NCBI RefSeq assembly: GCF_032118995.1
Contig: NC_092648.1
Coordinates: 2,371,001-2,435,000 of the forward strand
Source: Asterias amurensis
Taxonomy: Eukaryota > Echinodermata > Asteroidea > Forcipulatida > Asteriidae
DNA length: 64,000 nucleotides
Direction: 5' to 3'
Shown here: in pieces, positions 11,390-23,361 of the stretch
Numbering within the stretch: the first letter of the stretch is position 1
Layout of the letters: every line of letters begins with the position of its first letter
The notes under the pieces: generated by a model
What the model was told of the DNA's origin: nothing
What the model saw: only the letters and a program-made list of their open reading frames with translations
The model's database searches: none
Program-made: the position numbers and the translations under genes

Positions 11390-14300
11390 AAGTAAAGTAA
11401 AGCAAAATTGGCAACCAGTGGCATACCACCAAAGGTCTGTCACTCAAGTAAAGTAAAGCAAAATTGGCAACCAGTGGCATACCACCAAAGGTCTGTTGCT
11501 CAGGAAAGTAAAGTTGTGCAACATTGGCAACCAGTGTCATACCACCAAAGTTCTGTTGCTCAAGAAAGTAAAGTTGTGCAACATTGGCAACCAGTGGCAT
11601 ACCACCAAAGTTCTGTTGCTGAAGAAAGTAAAGTAAAGCAACAATGGCAACCAGTGGCATACAACCAAAGGTCTAATGCTCAAGAAAGTAAAGTAAAGCA
11701 ACATTGGCAACCAGTGGCATACAACCAAAAGTTTGTTGCTCAAGAAAGTAAAGTAAAGCAACAATGGCAACCAGTGGCATACAACCAAAGGTCTGTTGCT
11801 CAAGAAAGTAAAGTAAAGCAACATTGGCAACCAGTGTCATACCACCAAAGGTCTGTCGCTCAAGAAAGTAAAGTAAAGCAACATTGGCAACCAGTTGCCT
11901 ACAACCAAAGGCCCGCTGCTCAAAAAAGTAAAGTACAGTAAAGCAACATTGGCAACCAGTGGCATACAACCAAAGGTCTGTTGCTCAAGAAAGTAAAGCA
12001 ACAATGGCAACCAGTGGCATTTAACCAAAGGTCTGTCGTTCAAGAAAGTAAAGTAAAGCAACATTGGCAACCATGGGCATTTAACCAAAGGTCTGTTGCT
12101 CATAACAGTACAGTAAAGCAACATTGGCAACCAGTGGCATTTAACCAAAGGTCTGTTACTAAACAAAGTAAAGTAAAGCAACATTGGCAACCAGTGGCAT
12201 TTAACCAAAGGTCTGTTGCTAAAGAAAGTAAAGTAAAGTAAAGCAACATTGGCAACCAGTGGCATTTAACCAAAGGTCTGTTGCTTAAGAAAGTAAAGTT
12301 AAGCAACATTGGCAACCAGTGGCATACCACCAAAGGTCTGTCACTCAAGAAAGTAAAGTAGAGCAACATTGGCAACCAGTGGCATACCACCAAAGGTCTG
12401 TCACTCAAGAAAGTAAAGTAAAGCAACATTGGCAACCAGTGGCATACCACCAAAGGTCTGTCACTCAAGAAAGTAAAGTAAAGCAACATTTGCAACCAGT
12501 GGCATACCACCAAAGGTCTGTCACTCAAGAAAGTAAAGTAAAGCAACATTGGCAACCAGTGGCATACCACCAAAGGTCTGTCACTCAAGAAAGTAAAGTA
12601 AAGCAACATTGGCAACCAGTGGCATACCACCAAAGGTCTGTCACTCAAGAAAGTAAAGTAAAGCAACATTGGCAACCAGTGGCATTTAGCCAAAGGTCTG
12701 TTGCTCAAGAAAGTAAAGTAAAGCAACATTGGCAACCAGTGGCATTCAACCAAAGGTCTGTTGCTCAAGAAAGTAAAGTAAAGCAACTATGGCAACCAGT
12801 GGTATTTAACCAAAGGTCTGTTGCTCAAGAAAGTAAAGTAAAGCAACATTGGCAACCAGTGGCATTTAACCAAAGGTCTGTTGCTCAAGAAAGTAAAGTA
12901 AAGCAACTATGGCAACCAGTGGCATTTAACCAAAGGTCTGTTGCTAAAGAAAGTAAAGTACAGTAAAGCAACATTGGCAACCAGTGGCATTTAACCAAAG
13001 GTCTGTTGCTTAAGAAAGTAAAGTTAAGCAACATTGGCAACCAGTGGCATACCACCAAAGGTCTGTCACTCAAGAAAGTAAAGTAAAGCAACATTGGCAA
13101 CCAGTGGCATACCACCAAAGGTCTGTCACTCAAGAAAGTAAAGTAAAGCAACATTGGCAACCAGTGGCATACCACCAAAGGTCTGTCACTCAAGAAAGTA
13201 AAGTAAAGCAACATTTGCAACCAGTGGCATACCACCAAAGGTCTGTCACTCAAGAAAGTAAAGTAAAGCAACATTGGCAACCAGTGGCATACCACCAAAG
13301 GTCTGTCACTCAAGAAAGTAAAGTAAAGCAACATTGGCAACCAGTGGCATTCAACCAAAGGTCTGTTGCTCAAGAAAGTAAAGTAAAGCAACTATGGCAA
13401 CCAGTGGCATTTAACCAAAGGTCTGTTGCTCAAGAAAGTAAAGTAAAGCAACATTGGCAACCAGTGGCATTTAACCAAAGGTCTGTTGCTCAAGAAAGTA
13501 AAGTAAAGCAACTATGGCAACCAGTGGCATTTAACCAAAGGTCTGTTGCTAAAGAAAGTAAAGTACAGTAAAGCAACATTGGCAACCAGTGGCATTTAAC
13601 CAAAGGTCTGTTGCTTAAGAAAGTAAAGTTAAGCAACATTGGCAACCAGTGGCATACCACCAAAGGTCTGTCACTCAAGAAAGTAAAGTAAAGCAACATT
13701 GGCAACCAGTGGCATACCACCAAAGGTCTGTCACTCAAGAAAGTAAAGTAAAGCAACACTGGCAACCAGTGGCATACCACCAAAGGTCTGTCACTCAAGA
13801 AAGTAAAGTAAAGCAACTATGGCAACCAGTGGCATTTAGCCAAAGGTCTGTTGCTCAAGAAAGTAAAGTAAAGCAACTATGGCAACCAGTGGCATTCAAC
13901 CAAAGGTCTGTTGCTTAAGAAAGTAAAGTAAAGCAACTATGGCAACCAGTGGCATTTAACCAAAGGTCTGTTGCTCAAGAAAGTAAAGTTAAGCAACATT
14001 GGCAACCAGTGGCATTTAACCAAAGGTCTGTTGCTCAAAAAAGTAAAGTAAAGCAACATTGGCAACCAGTGGCATTTAACCAAAGGTCTGTTGCTCAAGA
14101 AAGTAAAGTAAAGCAACATTGGCAACCAGTGGCATTTAACCAAAGGTCTGTTGCTCAAGAAAATAAAGTAAAGCAACATTGGCAACCAGTGGCATTTAAC
14201 CAAAGGTCTGTTGCTCAAGAAAGTAAAGTAGAGCAACATTGGCAACCAGTGGCATTTAACCAAAGGTCTGTTGCTCAAGAAAGTAAAGTAAAGCAACATT

Positions 14301-14512
14301 GGCAACCAGTGGCATTTAACCAAAGGTCTGTTGCTCAAGAAAATAAAGTAAAGGAACATTGGCAACCAGTGGCATTTAACCAAAGGTCTGTTGCTCAAGA
14401 AAATAAAGTAAAGCAACATTGGCAACCAGTGGCATACCACCAAGGTATGTTACTAAACAAAGTAAGGTAAAGCAACTATGGCAACCAGTGGCATTCAACC
14501 AATTAAGAACCG
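11390..14512. repeat. Satellite array of 60-bp monomers, about 52 copies
   Basis: The monomer centres on AGCAACATTGGCAACCAGTG, CATACCACCAAAGGTCTG and CAAGAAAGTAAAGTA. The period is exactly 60 bp, except for 5-bp gains or losses of the AGTAA/GTAAA micro-unit (near 11936, 11995, 12236, 12961, 13566). Because 60 is divisible by 3, long frames stay open on both strands with a 20-residue period (for example plus strand QHWQPVAYHQRSVTQESKVK and minus strand CHWLPMLLYFTFLSDRPLVV). Two monomer types alternate in blocks, AYHQ-type and AFNQ-type. Central monomers are nearly identical and the edges are diverged, as expected for unequal exchange. I treat it as noncoding satellite. Confidence 0.95.
12241..13920. 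repeat. Higher-order repeat within the 60-bp satellite
   Basis: Three blocks start with the same monomer pair, in which CTTAAGAA replaces CTCAAGAA and AAGTTAAGC replaces AAGTAAAGC, at 12241, 12966 and 13571. Block lengths are 725 and 605 bp, equal to 12 and 10 monomers plus 5 bp. Inside each block a run of AYHQ-type monomers is followed by AFNQ-type ones in the same order. Confidence 0.9.
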
Positions 14513-17060
14513 ACATTAGCAACCAATGGAATAGGACAAGAGGTATGCCACTCAAGAAACGACAGTGAACTGACATAGGCAACCAGTGGCATGGCACCAA
14601 ATGCTTGTCCCTTAGAAACGACAATGAACCGACATCAGCAACCAGTGACTAGCACCAGAGAAATGTTGCTCAAGAAACGAAAGTAAACCGACATCGGAAA
14701 CCAATGGCATAGCACCAAAGGCCTGTCGCTCAAGAAACAACAATGAACCGACATCGGCAATCAGTGACTAGCACCAGACAAATGACGCTCAAGAAACGAA
14801 AGTAAACCGACATCAGAAACCGATGGCAAAGCACCAAAGGAATGTCGCTCAAAAAATGACAATGAACCGACATTGGCAACCAGTGACTAGCACCAGACAA
14901 ATGTCGCTCAAGGAACGAAAGTAAACCGACATCGGAAACCAATTGCATAGCACCAAAGGCCTGTTGCTCAAGAAACGACAATGAACTAACATCGGCAATC
15001 AGTGACTAGCACCAGAGAAATGTCGCTCAAGAAACGAAAGTAAACCGACATCAGAAACCAATGGCAAAGCACCAAAGGTATGTCGCTCAAAAAATGACAA
15101 TGAACCGACATCGGCAACCAGTGACTAGCACCAGACAAATGTCGCTCAAGAAACGAAAGTAAACCGACATCAGAAACCAATGGCAAAGCACCAAAGGTAT
15201 GTCGCTCAAGAAACAACAATGAACCGACATCAGCAACAAGTGACTAGCACCAGAGAAATGTCGCTCAAGAAACGAAAGTAAACCGACATCGGAAACCAAT
15301 GGCATAGCACCAAAGGCCTGTTGCTCAAGAAACAACAATGAACCGACATCAGCAACAAGTGACTAGCACCAGAGAAATGTCGTTCAAGAAACGAAAGTAA
15401 ACCGACATTGGAAACCAATGGCATAGCACCAAAGGCCTGTTGCTCAAGAATCGACAATGAACCGACATCGGCAACCAGTAGGCACCAGAGAAATGTCGCT
15501 CAAGCAACGAAAGTAAACCGACATCGGAAACCAATGGCATAGCACCAAAAGCCTGTCGCTCAAGAAATGACAATGAACCGACATCGGCAACCAGTGACTA
15601 GCACCAGAGAAATGTCGCTCAAGGAAGGAAAGTAAACCGACATCGGAAACCAATGGCATAGCACCAAAGGCCTGTCGCTCAAGAATCGACAATGAACCGG
15701 CATCGGCAACCAGTGACTAGCACCAGAGAAATGTCGCTCAAGGAACGAAAGTAAACCGACATCGGAAACCAATGGCATAGCACCAAAGCCTGTCTCTCAA
15801 GAAACGACAGTGAACCGACATCGGCAACCAGTGACTAGCGCAAGAGCAAAGTCGCTCAAGGAGCAGAGTGAACCGACATTGGAAACCAATGGCATAGCAC
15901 CAAAGGTCTGTTGCTCAAGAAAAAGTCAGTGAACCGACATCAGAAAGCAATGGCATATCACCAAAGGCCTGCCGTTAATAAAACAACAGTGAACCCATAT
16001 TGGCAACCAGTGACTAGCATTCACTCAAGGAATGAAAGTGATTCTACATCGGAAACCAATGGCATAGCACCAAAGGCCTGTCACTCAAGAAACGACAATG
16101 AACCAACATCAGCAACCAGTGACTAGCACTAGAGAAATATCGCTCAAGGAACAAAAGTGAACCGACATTAGAAACCAATGGCAAAGCACCAAAGGTTTGT
16201 CGCTCAAGAAACGCACTGAACAGACATCGGCAACCGGTGACAAGCACCAGAGGTTTGTTGCTCAATGACAGTGAACCGACATCGGCAACCAATTGCATAG
16301 CACCAAAGGCATATCGCTCAAGAAATGACAGTTAAGCGACATTGGCAATCAGTGACTCAGCATCAGATAATTGTCGCTCAAGGACCAAAAGTGAAACGAC
16401 ATCATATCACCAAAGGCTTATCGCTCAAGAAATGACAGTGAACTGAAATCGGCAACCAGTGACTAGAGCACCAGAGGAATGGCACCCAAGAAACTAAACT
16501 GAACAACATCGGTAACCAATGGCATACCACCAGAGGCCTGTCGCTCAACAAATAACAGTTAACCAACATTGGTAATCAGTGACACTAATTAGCATCGGAT
16601 AATTGTCGCTCAAGGAACAAAAGTGACTCGACATCATATCACCAAAGGTTTATCACTCAAGAAATGACAGTGAACCTACATCGGCAACCATTTGCATAGC
16701 ACCAAAGGCATATCACTCAAGAAATGACAGTGAAGCGATATTGGCAATCAGTGACTCTAATTAGCATCAGATAATTGTCGCTCAAGGACCAAAAGTGAAC
16801 CGACATCATATCACCAAAGGCTTATCGCAACCAGTGACTAGAGCACCAGAGGAATGGCACCCAAGAAACTAAATTGAACGACATCGGAAACCAATGGTAC
16901 CACCTGTCCCTTAACAAACAGCAGTGAACCGACATTGGCAACTAGCACCAGAAGCCTGTCGCTCACGAAACGAAAGTGAACCGACATTGGCAACCAGTGA
17001 CATGCCCCAAAAAGTCAGTTGCTCAAGAAACGACAGTGAACCGGCATCGAATAATTACTG
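14513..17060. repeat. Satellite array, 119-bp dimeric unit, degenerating to the right
   Basis: Two diverged versions of the monomer alternate: one has GGAAACCAATGGCATAGCAC, the other CAACCAGTGACTAGCACCAG. AACCGACATC anchors at 14686, 14805, 14924, 15043 and 15162 give a 119-bp period. Order is clear to about 16000; beyond that, copies are mutated, with deletions, and fade out near 17060. The array is an older relative of the 60-bp family. Confidence 0.9.
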
Positions 17061-17385
17061 GCAAACCACTAAATGCCTGTTGCCCAGAAATGACAGTTAT
17101 TCGAAAATTGCAAACACAGGAAATACCTATTTGTACCTGGTTGGAGAGAAGCAATTAAGGCAAAGTGCCTCGTTCAAGGACACAATTGTTGCGACTAACC
17201 AGGATTTAGGATTGGAACCCATATTTCGTAAATTACAAAAATTGAGTCCACCGACGCAGGACGCTAGGCCCAGACATGTACAGTGCCTTTAAACAAGAAT
17301 TATAACATGCATTCTGCATAATTATTACAGAGCTCCATTTGTAACTGCGGTTAATATTAGAAGTAATCTTGTTATGAACTCGCCT
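17061..17385. other. Noncoding spacer
   Basis: The last satellite traces end here. No gene or other repeat is recognised. Confidence 0.4.
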
Positions 17386-17393
17386 TTGACTGG

Positions 17394-17478
17394 AGAGTGT
17401 AGCTCCTTCATCATCGGCTGGTCTTGGTTGGAGATCTACTTGAAGTCAGAGAGAAGTCTTTGCAGGTGTTAAGCCTGA
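17394..17478 (-). pseudogene. Exon-like unit copy 1 (degenerate)
   Basis: It begins after a GTGTTGCAG acceptor and ends at AAAG|GCGAGT, where the other copies have GT. It contains in-frame stops. It is the leftmost member of the repeated exon-like family on the minus strand. Confidence 0.6.
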
Positions 17479-17689
17479 CTGCAACACAAACCAACAAAAG
17501 ACGCAGTTTGTAACAGTTGATGTTTAAGACTACCCATCATCAAAACAGTCAAGTGCAGACAAATTGCTTTCAACTCTGGATTTGAAAAAAAAAACGTGTA
17601 ACAAAGTGAAGTGAGTGAAAAAAAACACGAAAAAAAAACACCTCAAATTAATTGTTAGCAACAATGGTTTAAAATAGTGTTGAAACCAA

Positions 17690-18500
17690 GACTTTTCCCT
17701 GAAGTCAATTCAAGTGGCAAGCAATTTTTCTCCAAGTCAAGTTAAGTCAAGTCACGAGTCAAATTTTTGCAAGTCAAGATAAGTCACACGCCAAATAATG
17801 TCCCAAAATAAGTCCACTCTCATTAAGTTGTGACAAACTCAAGTAAAATCAAACCTTTTCATCAACTACCTTTGTTTCGCCCTATGGGAACCACTTCCGA
17901 TGTGTTATTCAACAATGAAAAATAATGCATGAGTTTAATAAAACAAGGGGGAAAAATAACTTTAAAATATACTCGACTATTAATGACCATGCAGAGACAC
18001 AAGTAGTTTTTGTTTTATGTAGCGATGTATCGATCTTCACTGATTATAAGACCAAAGCTTTTGCAATTTTTGCATTTTTGTTTTTTAATTGCCATCAGTA
18101 AAGTTGTGAAAAACTAAAAACATCATCAACGAGTCAGCACACAAAAAATTGTGTGTGGGTGTGTGTGTGGAAAGTCAGGTGACAGTAGTCCGATTTCAGA
18201 CCGTCCAATACATATGGAGATACACCTGCATATGGATGTAAAAACCAGACATGGACCAAAGTGTGGCCACAGTCGGTGGAATCAAACTCGTGATAACAAA
18301 CAATATCGTGTGCGGAAGCAACTTGGTTTTTCATGAAAACATTTGGAGATAATTTGCAAACTTTATATTCAAGTCAATTCTAAACTCTCAAGTAATTTTG
18401 CGCAAGTCAAGTCAAGTCAAAAGTCATTTTTGTCCAAGTCAAGTCAAGTCAACAAAATTGGAGACTTGAGTCCAAGTCACTGACTCGAGTCAACAACAAC
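17690..18500. repeat. Two AAGTC-rich simple-repeat blocks flanking unique DNA
   Basis: Degenerate AAGTCAAGTC arrays occupy about 17695-17850 and 18365-18500. The DNA between contains a short TG-rich run at 18150-18170. No gene is evident. Confidence 0.7.
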
Positions 18501-18964
18501 TGGTTTCTAGGAACTCATGCATACATGTACATACCATTTGGATTGGTGCATTCCAAATATACAACAGTAAAACTTGGAAATGTCAATTGCCTGAAACAGT
18601 TCTCTTTGGGATTGCATGGTACTGTATGAACTGTTTTAATCATTGATCTATATCTCTCTTCCCAAATAAAAGTTATCTTGCAAATAGCATGCAACTTTAA
18701 AATAACAAAATCTATGAACTTGTCTTGATCATGATGTTCCAAATAAAGCTTACTATAAAAGCACTTTAAAATCAAACTGAAAAACACAGTCTGTCAACTG
18801 CGAAATGGCTGTAAGGCTACAGGGAAATGACGATAGTTTGTATTGATGCAAGAAAATGACTCACATTTGTTTTTGGTTTATTCCCAACACGGCTATGCAC
18901 ACTACTAGACTGCTCTGTTTAGGATCAGAAGTAAATATTAAAAGTATTATTGTAAGTTGTTCAC

Positions 18965-19055
18965 CTTTGACTTGAGAATGCAGCTCCTCAATTGAAGGCT
19001 GGTCTTGTAGATCTACTTGCTGATGGGTAGATGTCTTTGAAGATGCTGAGCCTTT
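18965..19055 (-). CDS. Exon-like unit copy 2, open frame
   Basis: The 91-nt unit is bounded by acceptor ATTTGTAG and donor AAAG|GTGAAC and reads KGSASSKTSTHQQVDLQDQP then SIEELHSQVK without a stop. Counting from TGTAG the frame enters in phase 0 and leaves in phase 1; an AG 4 bases downstream would give a symmetrical 87-nt exon (1-1). The family is unknown. Whether it is transcribed cannot be told from sequence alone. Confidence 0.4.
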
Positions 19056-19617
19056 CTACAAATAAAAATAGAAAATAAAAATCTAACAATTTGCAGCAAC
19101 AAAATAATGAAAATAAGCAAAAGTAATTTCATGTAGTCCAGCAAATGACATGCACAATGTAGATCACCAATGTTAAGGAGTTCGTCTTGATATTTTGGTT
19201 GCACATGAAGCTCACTCAGGCTATGTACCTTCCCAAAATCTTTCAAACCCCAAATCTTTCAAACCCAAACCAAACACTGATGTAAATGTATGTACAAACC
19301 AGGACAACTGAATAGGCATTCTGCAAAGAAAACTATAGTTGGAACAGGGTAAAGTTTTATAGCTCCTTAGCGTAAGCACAGAACCTGTCCAGCGCTTATG
19401 GAAGCAGGGAATTCTGTCCTTTCGGCAAGCGTATTTCATGGGTTAGCGGCGGAATTTGGCTTCTGCGTGTGCATACTCCATGTTACTAGGCATTCTATGC
19501 TTACAAGGCTCATGAATCATGTTTGTAAGTGCAGAATTCAGCGGTAAGCAGAGCCATAAAATTGGACCCTGGTCGTAACATGTGTTAATATTAACTGTTC
19601 ACTGTTTGGAAACTCAC

Positions 19618-20107
19618 GTTTTCTGGAGAGTGCAGCTCCTACGTCTTCTTCATCAAGTCGAGCGCCATGTAAAGTAGCTCGAGCCTGTCCAGTGTTTCTT
19701 GTCAAGATGTGTTGATCTAGCATGCCAGGAGCATTTAGTTCCTCAGCGCTGGCAAAGCCGGTGTCTCGTCTCAGGGTGTCTACCGTGTCTATGAATGTAA
19801 GACATCTTCTCCCACAAGAAGCCTTGCCTTGATGAGTGGGCTCCAAGAGGATGGTTGGGCAAGCAACAAGCTGAAAGGGGATGAACACACAGTGCCATGC
19901 AAACTTGAGTCGGTGTTTGCAGATCTCTTCTGTAGTCTTCCGCCAGCATACAGGTAGCAGTTTCTCTTGTGGTCCTGGCAGGAGATGTTTAGGGCCATAT
20001 ACGCAGCATCCTGGTGTAGCAACCGTCTAGAGACTCCAACGTCTTAGGTTGGTCTCGAACAGATCTGCTTATTGCTGGGTAGATATAATTGGAGATAATC
20101 AGCAAGA
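19618..20107 (-). pseudogene. Exon-like unit copy 3, split by a LINE fragment
   Basis: The two ends match the exon-like unit (acceptor TTTCAG at 20108, donor AAAAC|GTGAGT at 19617). Between them lies about 410 bp of a LINE ORF2 C-terminus: CLTFIDTVDTLRRDTGFASAEEL and the MALNISCQDH block, typical of RTE-like retrotransposons, with frameshifts. Confidence 0.7.
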
Positions 20108-20609
20108 CTGAAACACAAACAAGATCAAACGATTTGCAACATTTCGAGTTTCAAACTATGATTGAACATTTAAGCAGAGATTGGTTAAATTTTTGCTTTT
20201 ATATTGACACTTTCATTCATAAACAATTGAAGGTGAAAAATTGAAGGCAGCAGCAAGCTTGCAGATTAATATGAATCCAGCAAATGAAATGCGCACCTTA
20301 AAATACCAACAGCTACATGTAGAAGTTTGTTTTGATATTATGGTTTAACATAAAGCAACCAAAGGGATCTTCCGACAATATTTCAAACTCCAATGAAAAA
20401 CACAGCCCAGCCAACAGAAAACCCCTTAAGCAAAAACCCACAACTCTTCAATGCTGGCCACAGATATAATTAAACATCTTTGAATAATTTGGAAAACTTG
20501 CAAAAAAAATGAGTTGCATTTACTAACTTCTGGTTAACCCAACACAGCAACAAAATTCTTCACAGTTACTTGAGAGCTCTAATAGGATCAGAAGTAGGTA
20601 ATAATTATT

Positions 20610-20960
20610 TAGGATTTGAGGCATTGCATGGTGAGGTATCAATATATATTTGTTTGTTTTTATTTGGTAACATGCGTGCATCTACTTTCCAGGGAGAGTT
20701 TGTTCTTAGAGAACTGTCTTTCTTTATTCTACTACCACGGAGTAGATTATCGGATGTTCAGGAGACTTCTCAGTTCTGAAAAGAACTGTCCTGCTTTTTA
20801 ACTATTACCCGGGCGGATGGTATAGAAAATAGGCTGGGACTACTACTTTAGTTTACTCGATCATAATTAACTGTACTACCGTGGAGTCTGTTCTTAAATT
20901 GGACTCAACGTTCAGACTAGCTTGCTCTAGTCATCATCAGAAGACTGAAGAGGTAAGAAA
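20610..20960. repeat. Dispersed repeat (GCATTGCATGGTGAGG family)
   Basis: It starts near GAGGCATTGCATGGTGAGG, passes CAGTTCTGAAAAGAACTGTC (a short palindrome) and ends near AGCTTGCTCTAGTCATCATC. Other copies lie at 22885-23230 and 57860-58200. An inverted pair of its left end forms the foldback at 47508-47833. Confidence 0.75.
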
Positions 20961-21002
20961 GACGTGGGCCAATTTATAAATGCATTGTTGTGAGAAACTC
21001 AA

Positions 21003-21093
21003 CTTTTACTTGAGAGAGCAGCTCCTGTATCAAAGGCTGGTCTTGTAGATCTACTTGCTGATGGGTAGATGTCTTTGGAGACGCTGAGCATTT
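21003..21093 (-). CDS. Exon-like unit copy 4, open frame
   Basis: Acceptor TTTTGTTGCAG. The 91-nt frame reads KCSASPKTSTHQQVDLQDQP, LIQELLSQVK with no stop. The usual donor is changed to AAAG|TTGAG, leaving AAA|GTTGAG as the nearest GT. It lies in the first unit of the 2.3-kb segmental duplication. Confidence 0.35.
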
Positions 21094-21551
21094 CTGCAAC
21101 AAAAGCGAATTAAAAAAAAACAATTTGCAGCCACAAAAATGTCAATTGCCTGAAACACTTCTCTTGGGGATTAGTGCTGTATGAACTGTATTAAACATTG
21201 CTCTATATCTCTTTTCCCAAATAAAAGTTATCCTGCAAAAAGCAGCAGAAAAAGCATAAAAGAAAAAATCATCCATGAACTTGTCTTGATATCTATGTTA
21301 CAAATAAAGCTTACTATAAAAACATTTTTCAAAAATTTATAAAAGCCGACTAAAAAACACAACGCAGCCTGTCAACTGCAAAATGGCTATAAGGCTAAGG
21401 GGAAATGACTGATAGTTTGTATTGATGCAAGAAAATGACTCACATTTATTTTTGGTTAACCAAACACGGCAAACAACAATTCTGCACATTACTAAGGGGC
21501 TCTTTTAAACACCAGAAGTAAATATTAAAAGTTTTGTTGAGAGAAATTCAC

Positions 21552-21642
21552 CTTCAACTTGAGAGTGCAGCTCCTCGATTGAATGCTGGTCTTGTAGATC
21601 TACTTGCTGATGGGAAGATGTCTTTGGAGATGCTGAGCCTTT
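21552..21642 (-). CDS. Exon-like unit copy 5, open frame
   Basis: Acceptor TTTGTTGCAG and donor GAAG|GTGAAT are both good. The 91-nt frame is fully open and reads KGSASPKTSSHQQVDLQDQH, SIEELHSQVE. This is the best preserved copy by splice signals. Confidence 0.42.
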
Positions 21643-21933
21643 CTGCAACAAAAAAAAAACAAATCAAACAATTTGATTTTCATGGCTCTTTACTGTAAGC
21701 ACAGAATCGGCGCTTAAGGAAGCACAGAATTATGTGCTCACGGCAAGCGTATTTCACGGGTTAGCGGCGGATTTTGGCATCTGCACGTGCATACTCCATG
21801 TTACTAGGCATTCTATGCTTACAAGGCTCATGAATCATGATCGTAAGCGCGGAATTCAGCGGTAAGCAGAGCCATAAAATTGGACCCTGGTCGGAACATG
21901 TGTTAATATTAAGTTCACTGTTTGGGAATTCAC

Positions 21934-22403
21934 CTTTTCTGGAGAGTGCAGTTCCTACATCCTCTTCATCAAGTCGAGCTATGCAAAGTAACTTGAGCCT
22001 GCCCAGTGTTTTTTGTCAAGATGTGTTGATATAGCATGCAGGAGCAACTAGTTCCTCAGCGCTGGCAAAGTCGGTGTCTCGTTTCAGGGTGTCTATGAAT
22101 GCAAGACATCTCCCACAAGAAGCCTTGCCTTGAGTTGGCTCCAAGAGGATGGTTGGGCAAGCAACAAGCTCAGAGGGGATGAACACAGTGACCAACAAAC
22201 TTGAGTCGGTGTTCGCAGATCTCTTCTGAAGTCTTCCGCCAGTCAGCAATCAGGTTGCAGCTTCTCACATGGTCCTGCCAGGAGATGTTTAGGACCATAT
22301 GCAGCATCCTGGTGTAGCAACTGTCAAGAGACTCTGACATCTTAGGTTGGTCTTGGACATCTGGTTATTACTGGGTAGATATAATTGGAGATAATCAGCC
22401 AGA
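21934..22403 (-). pseudogene. Exon-like unit copy 6, split by the same LINE fragment
   Basis: The ends match the exon-like unit (acceptor GTGTTGCAG, donor AAAAG|GTGAAT). The insert of about 395 bp is the same LINE ORF2 tail as in copy 3, with CYTRMLHMVLNISWQDHV and LVACPTILLEPTQGKASCG. The same insertion point in both copies shows that the LINE landed before the segment was duplicated. Confidence 0.72.
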
Positions 22404-22884
22404 CTGCAACACAAACATTTCGAGCTTCAAACTATGATTTCATATTAAAGCAGAGATAGGTTAAGTTTTTGCTTTTATATTGACACTTTCATCTATAAAC
22501 AATTGAAAGGGAAATACTGAAAGCAGCAGCAGCAAGCTTGCAGATAAAATATGAATCCAGCAAATGAATTAGACACCTTACTAGAAATTTGTTTGGATAT
22601 TTTAGTTTAACATGAAGCATCCAAAGGGACCTTCCTAAAATCTTTCAAACTCCAATGAAAAAACACAGCCCAGACAACAGAAAACCCCTTTAGAAAAAGC
22701 CCACAACTGAACCTATCAACTCTACAATGATTGCCAGAGATATACATCTTTGAATAATTTGGAAAACTGCAAGAAAATTACTTATATTTACTAATTTCTG
22801 GTTAACCCAACACAGCATCAAAATTCTGCACAGTTACTTGAGAGCTCTAATAGGATCAGAAGTGGGTAATAATTATTTAGGATT

Positions 22885-23230
22885 TGAGGCATTGCATGGT
22901 GAGGTATCAATATATATTTGTTTGTTTTTTATTTGGTAAAATGCGTGCATCTACTTGCCAGGTAGAGTTTGTTCTTAGAGAACTGTCTTTCTTTAGTCTA
23001 CTTTACGCGGAGTAGTTAATCGGATGCTCAGGAGACTTCTCATTTCTGAAAAGAACTGTCCTGCTTTTTAAATATCACCCGGGCGGATGGTATAGAAAAT
23101 AGGCTGGGACTACTACTTTAGCTTATAGGATCATAATTAACTGTACTACCGCAGAGTTGGTTCTTAAATTGGTCTTTACGTTTCGACTAGCTTGCTCTAG
23201 TCATCGTCAGGAGACTGAATAGGTAAGAGA
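22885..23230. repeat. Dispersed repeat (GCATTGCATGGTGAGG family)
   Basis: The second copy, produced by the segmental duplication that also carries the 20610 copy. Confidence 0.75.
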
Positions 23231-23270
23231 CGTGGGCCTATTTATAAATTCATTGTTGTGAGAAACTCAA

Positions 23271-23361
23271 CTTTTACTTGAGAGTGCAGCTCCTCAATTG
23301 AAGGGTGGTCTTGTAGATCTACTTGCTGATGGGTACATGTCTTTGAAGATGCTGAGCCTTT
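23271..23361 (-). CDS. Exon-like unit copy 7, open frame
   Basis: Acceptor TTTTGTTGCAG. The 91-nt frame is open and reads KGSASSKTCTHQQVDLQDHP, SIEELHSQVK. As in copy 4, the end is AAAG|TTGAG in place of AAAG|GTGAA, consistent with the two being partners in the segmental duplication. Confidence 0.35.

Noticed and set aside
12100-12786. A 228-residue hydrophobic membrane protein on the minus strand
   Set aside because: It is the reverse reading of the same satellite, and each unit supplies an ATG by periodicity. No splice or promoter evidence.
12319-12966. A 215-residue repeat-protein gene on the plus strand
   Set aside because: The frame starts at GTG, has no ATG in that frame, is equally open on the other strand, and is explained by a 60-bp tandem repeat. 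Kept only as a finding.
11390-17060. A CRISPR-like repeat array
   Set aside because: The repeats are contiguous with no unique spacers, and the DNA is animal.
19538-19888. A host exon of about 115 codons
   Set aside because: Its sequence matches the C-terminus of an RTE-like LINE polymerase and it is broken by frameshifts relative to the second copy at 22016-22249.
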